Shown here: in pieces, positions 17,196 through 24,537 of the stretch
Layout of the letters: every line of letters begins with the position of its first letter
Numbering within the stretch: position 1 is the stretch's first letter
NCBI GenBank assembly: GCA_047629355.1
Contig: JBLHWU010000053.1
Location: 1 to 31,185, forward strand
Reading direction: 5' to 3'
Source of the DNA: CAYUNA01 sp047629355
GTDB taxonomy: Bacteria > Bacteroidota > Bacteroidia > Chitinophagales > Saprospiraceae
DNA: 31,185 nucleotides
The notes under the pieces: model-generated
The model's input: the letters and a program-made list of their open reading frames with translations, nothing else
The model's database searches: none
What the model was told of the DNA's origin: nothing
Position numbers and translations under genes: made by a program

Positions 17196-18197
17196 ATGGA
17201 TACAACTACTTTAGCAATCATGTGGATTGGCTTTATTTTGGCTGCCTACTCGGTTGTCGGGAATGATGTAATTCAAACACTGGGAACGTTCTTAGCTTCT
17301 AACGAGAAACGACCCTGGTATGTGCTGTGGGCTTTTGCAGCTTCCATTATGACTGCCACTTTAGTCTACGGATGGGTACAAAATGGCGGCGATGTTTCCT
17401 TCGGTCGGCTGATTGGAGATGCAGATAAAGGCTTTGATTTAGTCAATCCAAAATATGCGGAACCAAAGAATATTTCCAGCTTTGGATGGGCTTATGTACT
17501 GCCGCCTTTGGTCTTGATGGTCATTACTCGCTTCGGAATTCCCGTGAGTACTTCCTTTTTGATTCTGACATTCTTTAGTCCAAAAGACCTGTATGATATG
17601 GTCGTGAAGTCCATGTCGGGATATTTAGTGGCATTCGTGGCAGCGATTATTTTGTATATTTTTATTACTAAAAGTCTGGAAAAAACCTTTGCCAGTACTG
17701 AAATGAACGACAAGCAGCGAAAGTGGTGGACGGTTGCCCAGTGGTTTTCTACGGGTTTCCTTTGGACACAATGGCTGGCACAGGATTTCGCAAATATCTA
17801 CGTTTACTTACCGAGAGCGGTTGATTTGACAACTTTGATTATTTCATTGGCGATTCTTTTGACGATGTTAGCCTATATTTTCTACTCAAAAGGAGGTGCA
17901 ATTCAAGCGATTGTTAAAGCCAAAACGAATACCGCAGACATTCGGTCAGCGACATTTATTGATTTGTCTTTTGCGGTAATTTTGTACTTTTTCAAAGAAA
18001 TCAACAACATTCCAATGAGTACCACTTGGGTATTTTTAGGGTTATTGGCAGGTCGTGAAATTGCATTGCGTTATAACTTAGATAAAAGAATTCCAAAAGA
18101 AACTTTGGGCGACCTCGGACGAGATTTGGCGAAGGTTTTCTTTGGTTTGGCTGTGAGTATTGCATTGGTTTTCTTGATTCGAGCAATTACGCTTTAG
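17196..18197 (+). CDS. PHO4/PiT-family permease (phosphate or sulfate type)
   Basis: The 333-residue protein has about nine or ten hydrophobic segments. It also has the two inverted repeats typical of PiT transporters. Repeat 1 carries GNDVIQTLGTFLA near residue 22 and FGIPVSTSF near 112. Repeat 2 carries AQDFANIYVYLP near 195 and NNIPMSTTWVFLGLLAGRE near 270. In the family these GND.../P-x-STT loops form the anion site for cation-coupled phosphate uptake across the inner membrane. The substrate is inferred only. The first motif lacks the usual A in GANDV. The stop codon TAG (18195-18197) coincides with the left end of a family A MITE, so the insertion may have set the C-terminus. It converges on rpoD, with a shared terminator between. 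Confidence 0.85.
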   Translation: MDTTTLAIMWIGFILAAYSVVGNDVIQTLGTFLASNEKRPWYVLWAFAASIMTATLVYGWVQNGGDVSFGRLIGDADKGFDLVNPKYAEPKNISSFGWAYVLPPLVLMVITRFGIPVSTSFLILTFFSPKDLYDMVVKSMSGYLVAFVAAIILYIFITKSLEKTFASTEMNDKQRKWWTVAQWFSTGFLWTQWLAQDFANIYVYLPRAVDLTTLIISLAILLTMLAYIFYSKGGAIQAIVKAKTNTADIRSATFIDLSFAVILYFFKEINNIPMSTTWVFLGLLAGREIALRYNLDKRIPKETLGDLGRDLAKVFFGLAVSIALVFLIRAITL

Positions 18198-18354
18198 GAA
18201 GGAGGAAAAAATAGCTATAAATTCTTGACAGGATATTTTGTCCTCCTTTTTTACTTTGAAAACGCTCATTATATCAACATAAATCGCAGTTTCAAAGCAA
18301 AAAGGGAGAACAAAACCTTACTAGAATCTACACTTATTTATTTCGCGTTCCTTA
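18194..18354 (+). mobile_element. Family A MITE, copy 3, at the stop codon of the permease gene
   Basis: The right end ...TTTCGCGTTCCTTA is identical in kind to copy 2, and the left end (TTTAGGAAGGAGG...AATTCTTGACAGGATATTTTG) is partly decayed. The core TTATATCAACATAAATCGCA matches copy 1. The left end overlaps the TAG stop of the PHO4 gene at 18195-18197. Confidence 0.82.
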
Positions 18355-18482
18355 GACTAGATGTCTAGTGTGCCACAAACCTTTGGTTTACGCATTTTGA
18401 CTTACTTTTAAAGATAACTATCAAGTTCTTTTTGAGTGGCTTTTGCCAACTAAAAATTTGCAGTATACTAAAAAAAATCAAT

Positions 18483-18524
18483 AAAAAAGGTGCTACCGAA
18501 TTAATTTTCAGTAGCACCTTTTTT
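18483..18524. terminator. Bidirectional terminator between the permease and rpoD
   Basis: AAAAAAGGTGCTAC (18483-18496) pairs perfectly with GTAGCACCTTTTTT (18511-18524), with A and T runs on both sides. It lies 32 bp beyond the rpoD stop and can serve both convergent genes. Confidence 0.9.
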
Positions 18525-18555
18525 ATGACTATTCTATATTTAAAAATATACAATT

Positions 18556-19425
18556 CTATCCACCCAAGTAATGTTTCAACAACTTACTACGACTGGCAGA
18601 ACGCAATTTATTAATCGCTTTATCCTTAATTTGGCGCACCCGTTCGCGCGTCAAACCAAATTTTTCACCAATATCCTCCAACGACATCGGGTGTTGAACA
18701 CCGATACCGAAGTACAATTTAATTACATCACATTGTCGCTCTGTCAAGGTACTCAACGACCGTTCAATCTCACGGCGCAAAGACTCTCGGTATTCCAATG
18801 CTACATCAGTGCCTGGTATACCTGAATTCTCCAAAACGTCCAATAACGAATTGTCTTCTCCTTCTACAAACGGCGCATCCATACTGACGTGACGAGCGGC
18901 GACACCCAAAGTTGTTTCTACTTCTTCGGTCGGAATTTCCAACATTTCAGCCAATTCATCTGCTGATGGTTCTCGCTCAAAAGCTTGCTCCAATTCAGAA
19001 AATGCTTTGTTGATTTTATTCAAAGAACCGACCTTGTTCAATGGCAAACGAACGATACGGCTTTGCTCCGCTAATGCTTGCAAAATCGACTGTCGAATCC
19101 ACCAAACGGCGTAGGAAATAAATTTGAAACCCCGTGTTTCATCAAAACGTTGAGCTGCTTTGATAAGTCCCAAATTGCCCTCGTTGATAAGGTCAGAAAG
19201 GGATAAACCTTGGTTTTGGTATTGTTTAGCAACCGAAACCACAAAACGTAAATTAGCTTTCGTGAGTTTTTCTAAGGAAAGCTGGTCGCCTTGCTTAATT
19301 TTTTTAGCTAATTCTACCTCCTCTTCCGGAGTCAACAAGTCCACTTTACCGATTTCTTGCAAGTATTTTTCAAGCGATTGACTTTCTCTATTCGTAATAG
19401 ACTTCGTAATCTTTAGCTGCCTCAT
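18556..19425 (-). CDS. rpoD: Primary sigma factor RpoD (SigA), short Bacteroidota form
   Basis: The 289-residue protein directs RNA polymerase to housekeeping promoters. Region 1.2 is at about 14-45 (SLEKYLQEIGKVDLLTPEEE). Region 2 is at about 55-125 (ANLRFVVSVAKQYQNQGLSLSDLINEGN, then FISYAVWWIRQSI, the -10 recognition and melting part). Region 3 is at about 130-205. Region 4 is at about 220-285 (LTERQCDVIKLYFGIG, LTRERVRQIKDKAINKLR, the -35 helix-turn-helix). Region 1.1 and the non-conserved insert are absent, as is normal in this phylum, whose sigma factor recognises TTTG/TAnnTTTG promoters. It is intact and monocistronic, with a long leader from a -7 box at 19698. Confidence 0.97.
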   Translation of the reverse strand: MRQLKITKSITNRESQSLEKYLQEIGKVDLLTPEEEVELAKKIKQGDQLSLEKLTKANLRFVVSVAKQYQNQGLSLSDLINEGNLGLIKAAQRFDETRGFKFISYAVWWIRQSILQALAEQSRIVRLPLNKVGSLNKINKAFSELEQAFEREPSADELAEMLEIPTEEVETTLGVAARHVSMDAPFVEGEDNSLLDVLENSGIPGTDVALEYRESLRREIERSLSTLTERQCDVIKLYFGIGVQHPMSLEDIGEKFGLTRERVRQIKDKAINKLRSASRSKLLKHYLGG

Positions 19426-19697
19426 GTAACCGTTTATTTTTTAGGTAACAACACCTGATGTGAGATGTTATGCCTGTGAAAAGTTTTGTTGTTTAGTTAA
19501 TAGTTCGGATGCGCACATAGGAAAATCGTCAGCAATGACGTAGAAATAAATCCATATTGTCTAATTTCTAACCTTTTTAGTGTTTGCATGGTCAACCTAA
19601 ATTTTATCGCTGCTCAATTTTGTTTTGAAAAAAAATAGATTTTCAGAATTAAAGTTCACACTTTAATTCAAAAACTTACTTTCTTTAAAAAGTAGTG

Positions 19698-19705
19698 CAA
19701 AAGTA
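19698..19705 (-). promoter_or_regulatory. rpoD: Candidate rpoD promoter
   Basis: The minus strand reads TTGA, 19 bp, TACTTTTG, a good match to the Bacteroidota -33/-7 arrangement. It implies a leader of roughly 265 nt before the ATG at 19425. Confidence 0.55.
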
Positions 19706-19953
19706 ATAGAATTTCAGCTTTCTATCAAGTCTTTCTTTTAAGAAAAAAAGAAAAGAATTTTGAGAACTACAGAGAGAAGCGTTTTTAATATTTAAAATAT
19801 TGTTTGGCAATCTCTTTTATATGGTTTCAAAATTAGATATAAATTTTAATAACTTAGTTTTTCACCAATATTAATTTCATTTTAAAGTTCTTTAAAACAA
19901 TAGTTCGTGAGGTTATTTTTAGAATATTCTACGGTCTTACAGGAGTTTATATA

Positions 19954-20022
19954 GAGTAGTTTTAATTATTTCCATGTGTGGGGGATTCCCATACCCTTAA
20001 ATAATTAAAATTGTAACTACTC
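19954..20022. repeat. Long palindrome with inner GGGGATTCCC
   Basis: GAGTAGTTTTAATTATTT (19954-19971) pairs with AAATAATTAAAATTGTAACTACTC at 19999-20022, with a small bulge. The loop holds a second palindrome TGGGGGATTCCCA (19979-19991). It lies in the 1.3-kb gene-free stretch upstream of rpoD, which otherwise contains only the repeats listed here. Confidence 0.7.
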
Positions 20023-20035
20023 AGGTCTTATTTTG

Positions 20036-20181
20036 GGGAGTTTGAGGGAAGAGTTTGGGCAATAAGCCCAAATTCTTCCCTCAAAAACTCCCAGCCCACC
20101 GCCTTCGGCGGCGGGGGAGGAGGCTCAGGAGAAAGAAAAGCAGATTAAAAAAACTCCTCTCTCCTGAAACCCCTTTGTCAA
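20036..20181 (+). repeat. Family C multi-hairpin repeat, copy 2
   Basis: It starts GGGGAGTTTGAG and ends AAACCCCTTTGTCAAC. Hairpin 1 is 20044-20060 with 20066-20082 (GAGGGAAGAGTTTGGGC against GCCCAAATTCTTCCCTC, one G-T change). Hairpin 2 is CCGCC-TTC-GGCGG at 20099-20111. Hairpin 3 joins TCAGGAGA (20125-20132) with TCTCCTGA (20160-20167). The ends GGGGAG-TTT and AAACCCC can also pair, closing a cloverleaf-like fold. Confidence 0.82.
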
Positions 20182-20385
20182 CTAAAGAGTACTTGAGTAA
20201 TTGCCCAAATTCTATTTTTTTAAAAAATAGGCGTCCGATAAGATTAATCAGAGAAAGGATTGCGAAAATAATAACCTGTGCATCCAAACTTAATCTTTTA
20301 CTAAATTTTACCAATCTTTGCGATTCAAATCATTAGAGACTGAAAATTCAGCAGATTTTTAATAAAATAAAAAGTACCTAATCTC

Positions 20386-20544
20386 AGGGAGTTTGAGGGT
20401 GAAAAGCCGTTGTAAAACGAATTTTCACCCTCAAGAGACCAAGCGCGCCGCCTGCGGCGGCGCGGGGAGGATACTTAGGGGAGAGAAAAATTGAGTTTTT
20501 TATAAAAACCCAATTTTTCTCTCCCCTAAAACCCCTTTGTTAAT
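20386..20544 (+). repeat. Family C multi-hairpin repeat, copy 3
   Basis: Same order as copy 2. AGGGAGTTTGAG is followed by hairpin 1 (20393-20405 with 20422-20434, TTGAGGGTGAAAA against its complement). Then comes the GC-rich hairpin GCGCGCCGCC-TGC-GGCGGCGCG (20443-20464), and GGGGAGGA. Hairpin 3 joins TTAGGGGAGAGAAAAATTG (20475 on) with CAATTTTTCTCTCCCCTAA (20511-20529), ending ACCCCTTTGTTAATC. Stem sequences differ from copies 1 and 2 but pairing is kept. Confidence 0.85.
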
Positions 20545-20611
20545 CAAAAACATGTGCAAATTTTTATTAAACTTAATTATCTCTAAAATCTGTTGAGTTT
20601 TCAGTTCATTA

Positions 20612-20764
20612 GTAAAAACAATTTAATAAGTTGGTTCATAATGCACCGTAATTTTTTCTTCTAAAGAATTTAAAAAATCGTTGCATAGCCTTCGTTACGA
20701 AACTATTTTTTAAGTTTTTTAGAAGGGAAAAGGACAAGCATAATGGCCCAAGTTATTTTTTCAC
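20612..20764 (-). mobile_element. Family B MITE, copy 4, inverted
   Basis: Compared with copies 1-3 the interior is in the opposite orientation (TGCATAGCCTTCGTTACG reads on the plus strand). The left end GTAAAAACAATTTAATAAG is preceded by TTA. The right end is shortened and its duplication is not recognisable. It sits immediately before the remnant of a barrel gene and probably marks where the gene's 5' part was lost. Confidence 0.8.
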
Positions 20765-20791
20765 CGTTATTAAGTAGCTATTCAAGTTAAT

Positions 20792-21751
20792 AATTCTAAA
20801 TCTCTACTGTCACCAATTCCTTTTTTGCCTATTGATTTGTTGGAAACAGCAAATAAGAAGATAACTAAATTTCTTACTATTGCGCCGCCTACGCCAAATC
20901 TACCAAATAATAAAAGTACCAAAAAACTATCCATAGGAATGTCTTTTGGACTCAACCACTTTGCCAATCAGTATCAAAAAAACGAGGAATTAGCCGACTA
21001 TCAAAACCTGTTAGACAACGCGAATAAAAGTGAAATTGGGCACATGGCATCTGTAGAAATTGGTTGGAAACTTTCAGAAAAGTTAAAATTAACAAGTGGC
21101 GTTGAGTTCATCAATGCACAGACACAGTTCGATTTAGTGCAAACATGGGATACCCTTATTTATCTCAACAACATTCCGGGTGCGGAACTCATAAACGCCG
21201 AAGCCGAACGAACAGTGAAGCATCACAATACGCAAAAGTATGTTACAATTCCTTTGCTCATTTGGTTTTCCAATCAGTCAAAGAAAATAAGTGTTGGCAT
21301 CAATGCGGGTCTTGGCATCAACTATCTGGTCAGTCAAAAAGGAAAATCCATTAGACTTTATGAATGGCGTTTGAACGAGGGAGAAACGCCGCTATTTTTC
21401 GACTTATTGAGGCAAAAAACGAGATAAATGTTAATATTGACCAAGTTTTTTAACGAAAATAAGGCGAAAAAGAGCAAGTTTCTTCCCGTGAAAATGTCGT
21501 TCATAAAGTCTATTAATTCAAATTTAAATATTTCGGAATATAATCAATCTTCGGATGAAACGGTTCCGTACAAAAAGTTTTTCCTATCCTACCAAGTAAA
21601 CCCTTATCTAAGTTATCAGACAACTGAAAAATGGGCGATTCAGCTCAAATCTACCTTCAGGTTTCAAAATCATGAAAAATCTATTTTCTATGATTTGAAC
21701 CATTCTTCCCTGCTTTATGGATTGAGTGTTGGGTTTGTCTATACTCCGTAA
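20792..21751 (+). pseudogene. Outer-membrane beta-barrel protein, 5'-truncated and frameshifted
   Basis: An open frame without a plausible start (SPIPFLPIDLLE...) runs into a barrel-like region (KLSIGMSFGLNHFA..., KLTSGVEFINAQTQF, KISVGINAGLGINYLV) and stops at 21427. The next frame, from about 21440 to 21751, continues the barrel (FFLSYQVNPYLSYQTTEKWAIQLKS and a final strand LLYGLSVGFVYTP). Two shifts near 21410-21455 would restore one frame containing NIDQVFNEN. The N-terminal half, normally a membrane-anchored domain in this type of protein, is missing next to the family B element. It resembles Bacteroidota proteins with a C-terminal OMP_b-brl domain; the exact family is uncertain. Confidence 0.75.
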
Positions 21752-21824
21752 AGTTCGTATTTTTACTAAAAAATAAATATATCAGAGTAAATAAAAATGA
21801 TTAAATAAGTTATTCAACCGTTTC

Positions 21825-21860
21825 ACTACTAATTTATTTGAGTGTGTTACAAATTAGTAG
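21825..21860. repeat. Hairpin CTACTAATTT...AAATTAGTAG
   Basis: Ten-base perfect arms with a short loop, resembling the hairpin at 6704-6732 (GCTACTAATT...AATAGTAGC). It directly precedes a D-type motif. Confidence 0.55.
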
Positions 21861-21882
21861 CATTGTCATATGTTTGACTTTC

Positions 21883-21951
21883 TGAAGCTCGACAACCCTA
21901 AGATTTTCGAGCTTCATCAGACACAACCGCGCACCGCCTTCCGCAGCGCGG
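21883..21951 (+). repeat. D-type hairpin motif at the 5' edge of the SEFIR remnant
   Basis: GAAGCTCGA (21883-21891) pairs with TCGAGCTTC (21907-21915) around a loop containing CCTAAGATTT. It is followed by CCGCGC...GCGCGG (21927-21951). The third stem of the motif is absent where the SEFIR coding remnant begins. Confidence 0.65.
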
Positions 21952-22190
21952 GTATTCATGTAATTTTGGATGTATGGGATTTAAGAAAAGGACAAGACCA
22001 ATTCATAGAACAGATGGTAAATGACTCTGAAAAATCAAAAGTACTTTTGATTTTTAATAAATAATACACTTCAAAAGCTAACAGAAAAAAGAATGAAGTT
22101 GGCGTAGAAAGCTTAATTATTTCAGGAGAGATTTATGGTCAAGCTAACCAAGAAAAATTTATTTTTGAAATAGAAGTTATCTACACATAG
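21950..22190 (+). pseudogene. SEFIR-domain protein remnant
   Basis: One frame reads GIHVILDVWDLRKGQDQF, IEQMVNDSEKSKVLLIF, then an in-frame TAA, then YTSKANRKKNEVGVESLI, ISGEIYGQANQEKFIF and ends at TAG 22188-22190. This is the order of motifs in SEFIR/TIR-like domains: an L-D-x-W-D-L-x-x-G-Q-D core, an F(M/I)EQMV helix, a VLLI strand, then Y..KA..R..GVG.E..IIS.EIY and KFI. Bacterial SEFIR proteins act in signalling and antiviral defence. The 5' part is lost at a D-type hairpin and the 3' part at a family F MITE, leaving only about 80 codons. Family recognition is from motif memory and was not searched. Confidence 0.72.
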
Positions 22191-22354
22191 ATAACGCGTA
22201 GTAATTAATCAGATAATTTTATAAACATCTTTTTCCGCTGTTTGCCTTTAAAAAAGACTTCAATAAAAGGGTTATTCAAGCCTTTTTTAAAGAAAGCTAT
22301 CGAAAAAATCTTATCTAAAAATTTCACCTGATTAATCACTACGTTTTACTTAAC
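22188..22354 (+). mobile_element. Family F MITE, copy 2
   Basis: It matches the reverse complement of 13409-13574: CGTAGTAATTAATC near the left end, then TTTTATAAACATCTTTTTC, AGCTATCGAAAAAATCTT and TCTAAAAATTTCACC. It ends with an inverted GATTAATCACTACG. Both ends carry TA. It abuts the stop of the SEFIR remnant. Confidence 0.82.
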
Positions 22355-22443
22355 AAGGCGTGCTTACTAGCATAATAAAATTAGGGCGTTTCGCTTACCG
22401 CTATAACTATTATTTCCAAAAACTAAAAAACCATGGTGATTTG

Positions 22444-22457
22444 ACGCGCGCGCGCGC
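22444..22457. repeat. Alternating CG tract
   Basis: ACGCGCGCGCGCGC downstream of the nrdA stop, in otherwise AT-rich DNA. Such alternating purine-pyrimidine tracts can form Z-DNA or a weak hairpin. It is 20 bp beyond the nrdA stop. Confidence 0.6.
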
Positions 22458-22476
22458 TCAAAAAAACCAGTCAATT

Positions 22477-24123
22477 TTAAGCCTCACAACTCGAACAAGA
22501 CACAATATTCGCAACAAACTCCTTCGACACACTCTGACTCCGCTGATAATACAAGGTTTTCACCCCCAGCTTCCAAGCTTCGATAATCAGTTTATTCACT
22601 TCCTTTATTGGCAAGTTGTGCGGAATATTCAAGTTAAGACTCTGTGCTTGGTCAATGTATTTTTGGCGAATAGCAGCTTGCTGTATCACCTCCAATTGAC
22701 TGATTTCTTTAAAAGTCTTGAATACCTCTTTTTCATTTTCCGTCAGCTCCTCCAAATGCTGCACGCTACCGTGATTGAGCATGATGCTGCGCCAAGTTTC
22801 TTCGTTATCTATGCCTTTTTCTACCAACAATTCACGGAGATATTTGTTCTTGCGCATAAAATTACCCTTTGCCAATCCTGCTTTGTAATAATTACTACTA
22901 TACGGCTCAATTCCCGGTGAAGTTTGCCCCAAAATAGCGGACGAAGACGTGGTCGGCGCAACCGCCATCAAGGTCGTATTCCGTCGGCCATAACCTTCTA
23001 ACATTTCAGGTTCTCCATAGATATCGGCTAACTCACGACTCGCTTCCTGCGACTGTTCGTTGATGTGTTTGAATATCTCATTGGTCAACGATTTCGACCG
23101 CAAACCTTCAAACGGGATGTTGTTTTTTTGCAAATAAGAATGCCAACCCAATACCCCCAAGCCCAAAGCACGGTGGCGTTTGGCAAATTTATTAGCGGCA
23201 GATAAGTAGTAATTGCCTTCCGTTTTCACAATGAATTCTTGCAAGACCGCATCCAAGAAATAAGTTGCTCGTTTGACGGCATCGGTGTCTTTCCACTCAT
23301 CGTACAATTCCAAATTCATCGACGACAAACAGCAAATAAACGACTCTTCCTTACTCGATGGCAAGGCAATTTCCGAACACAAATTACTCGACCGAATGGT
23401 CATGTTTTTATCTTTGTAAACGTCTGGCTTGAAGCGATTAATATTGTCTGTAAAGAAGATATAAGGCAAGCCTTTCTGCTGGCGGCTTTCCAATACTTTC
23501 GCCCAAACTTCTCTTTTATCTTGGTCGCCTTCAATCATTTCTTGCATCCAATAATCGGACACACAAACGCCGTAAAACAGATTTTGAATGGGACTACCGA
23601 TATTTTTAATGTCCAAAAACTCCTTAATATCTCCATGGTCAATATCCAAATAAGCCGCAAATGCCCCGCGCCGCACACCACCTTGCGAAATGGTATCCAT
23701 CGTCGTATCAAACAACTTCATAAAGCTCACTGCCCCACTACTTTTGCCGTTGTCCGTGACCACACTGCCGCGCTCGCGCAATTCGCCGAAGTAGCCCGAA
23801 GTCCCGCCACCAATCTTGGTTTGCATGATGACTTCGCCCAATTTATGAGTAATCCCTTCAATATTATCAGGAACGTGGACATTGAAACAAGAAATCGGTA
23901 AGCCGCGTTCTGTGCCCATATTTGCCCAGATTGGCGAACTCAAACTCATCCACCCTTTTTCAATTAATTCAATAAATTGCGCTGCCATCTCCGGCTTAAA
24001 CAATCGTTTGGCAGCAGCCGTCGCGACTCTATCAATCGCTGTTTTTACAGTTTCCCCTTTTAGTAAATATCCTCTATTTAGCATATTTTGGCTCTCTTCA
24101 TTGAGCCACCATAATCTATCCAT
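22477..24123 (-). CDS. nrdA: Class I ribonucleoside-diphosphate reductase, large subunit
   Basis: The 548-residue catalytic subunit reduces ribonucleotides to deoxyribonucleotides using a radical supplied by NrdB. Visible residues are C79 in ISCFN (redox partner), N247-x-C249-x-E251 in NLCSEI (the radical cysteine and catalytic triad), and C264/C265 in CCLSSMNL (second redox cysteine). Also present are the tyrosine pair in KTLYYQR for radical transfer and the C-terminal CSSC for thioredoxin-type re-reduction. The N-terminal ATP-cone and upstream part of E. coli NrdA are missing; the protein begins directly in the barrel region. It is last in the operon nrdB - thioesterase - nrdA, 21 bp after the thioesterase stop. 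Intact; assignment is certain. Confidence 0.96.
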   Translation of the reverse strand: MDRLWWLNEESQNMLNRGYLLKGETVKTAIDRVATAAAKRLFKPEMAAQFIELIEKGWMSLSSPIWANMGTERGLPISCFNVHVPDNIEGITHKLGEVIMQTKIGGGTSGYFGELRERGSVVTDNGKSSGAVSFMKLFDTTMDTISQGGVRRGAFAAYLDIDHGDIKEFLDIKNIGSPIQNLFYGVCVSDYWMQEMIEGDQDKREVWAKVLESRQQKGLPYIFFTDNINRFKPDVYKDKNMTIRSSNLCSEIALPSSKEESFICCLSSMNLELYDEWKDTDAVKRATYFLDAVLQEFIVKTEGNYYLSAANKFAKRHRALGLGVLGWHSYLQKNNIPFEGLRSKSLTNEIFKHINEQSQEASRELADIYGEPEMLEGYGRRNTTLMAVAPTTSSSAILGQTSPGIEPYSSNYYKAGLAKGNFMRKNKYLRELLVEKGIDNEETWRSIMLNHGSVQHLEELTENEKEVFKTFKEISQLEVIQQAAIRQKYIDQAQSLNLNIPHNLPIKEVNKLIIEAWKLGVKTLYYQRSQSVSKEFVANIVSCSSCEA

Positions 24124-24144
24124 TGTTCTTTAATTTTTATTTTT

Positions 24145-24531
24145 TCACAAAACAGAAATCGGCTTTCGTTGGTCATCAATAGCCACAAACGTAAACTTTC
24201 CAACGATGGATTTCTTCCGTCCATCCTCGTACATTTCTTCTTTAAATATTTCAACTTCTACATCCAAACTGGTATTCCCAATTCGACAAACTTTACCGAC
24301 CAATTCAATAATCGTATCCGCAGGAATGGATTCATTAAAATCAATCTTGCTGGAAGATACGGTCACCATTTTCTTACGACTAAATCGGGTCGCAGTAATG
24401 AACGCCACTTCGTCCATTAAGTACATCGCCGTTCCTCCGAATAGCGTGTCATAATGATTGGTTGTGTTTGGAAAGACGACTTTAAATACGCGGGTTATTG
24501 ATGCTTCAATCCGTTTTTTGTGATTTTTCAT
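24145..24531 (-). CDS. Hotdog-fold acyl-CoA thioesterase (YciA/BFIT type)
   Basis: The 128-residue protein has the hotdog pattern of cytoplasmic acyl-CoA thioesterases. The segment FPNTTNHYDTLFGGTAMYLMDEVAFITATRFSRKK (split over residues 19-53) includes the catalytic N/D-x-x-G-T-x-FGG arrangement and the central helix. It is followed by TVSSSKIDFNESIPADTIIELVGKV. It would hydrolyse acyl-CoA to free acid and CoA. It sits between nrdB and nrdA, with only six bases from the nrdB stop to its start, so co-expression with the reductase is very likely. The link between acyl-CoA turnover and nucleotide reduction is unexplained. Confidence 0.88.
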   Translation of the reverse strand: MKNHKKRIEASITRVFKVVFPNTTNHYDTLFGGTAMYLMDEVAFITATRFSRKKMVTVSSSKIDFNESIPADTIIELVGKVCRIGNTSLDVEVEIFKEEMYEDGRKKSIVGKFTFVAIDDQRKPISVL

Positions 24532-24537
24532 ACGTTT

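Noticed and set aside
19954..20022. Integron attC site
   Set aside because: The palindrome lacks the GTTRRRY core sites and no integrase is present.
20036..20544. CRISPR array
   Set aside because: The two C copies are not short direct repeats with regular spacers; each is an independent multi-hairpin unit and no cas gene is present.
23239..23901. A 220-codon plus-strand frame opposite nrdA
   Set aside because: It is antisense to a highly conserved gene and has no family features.
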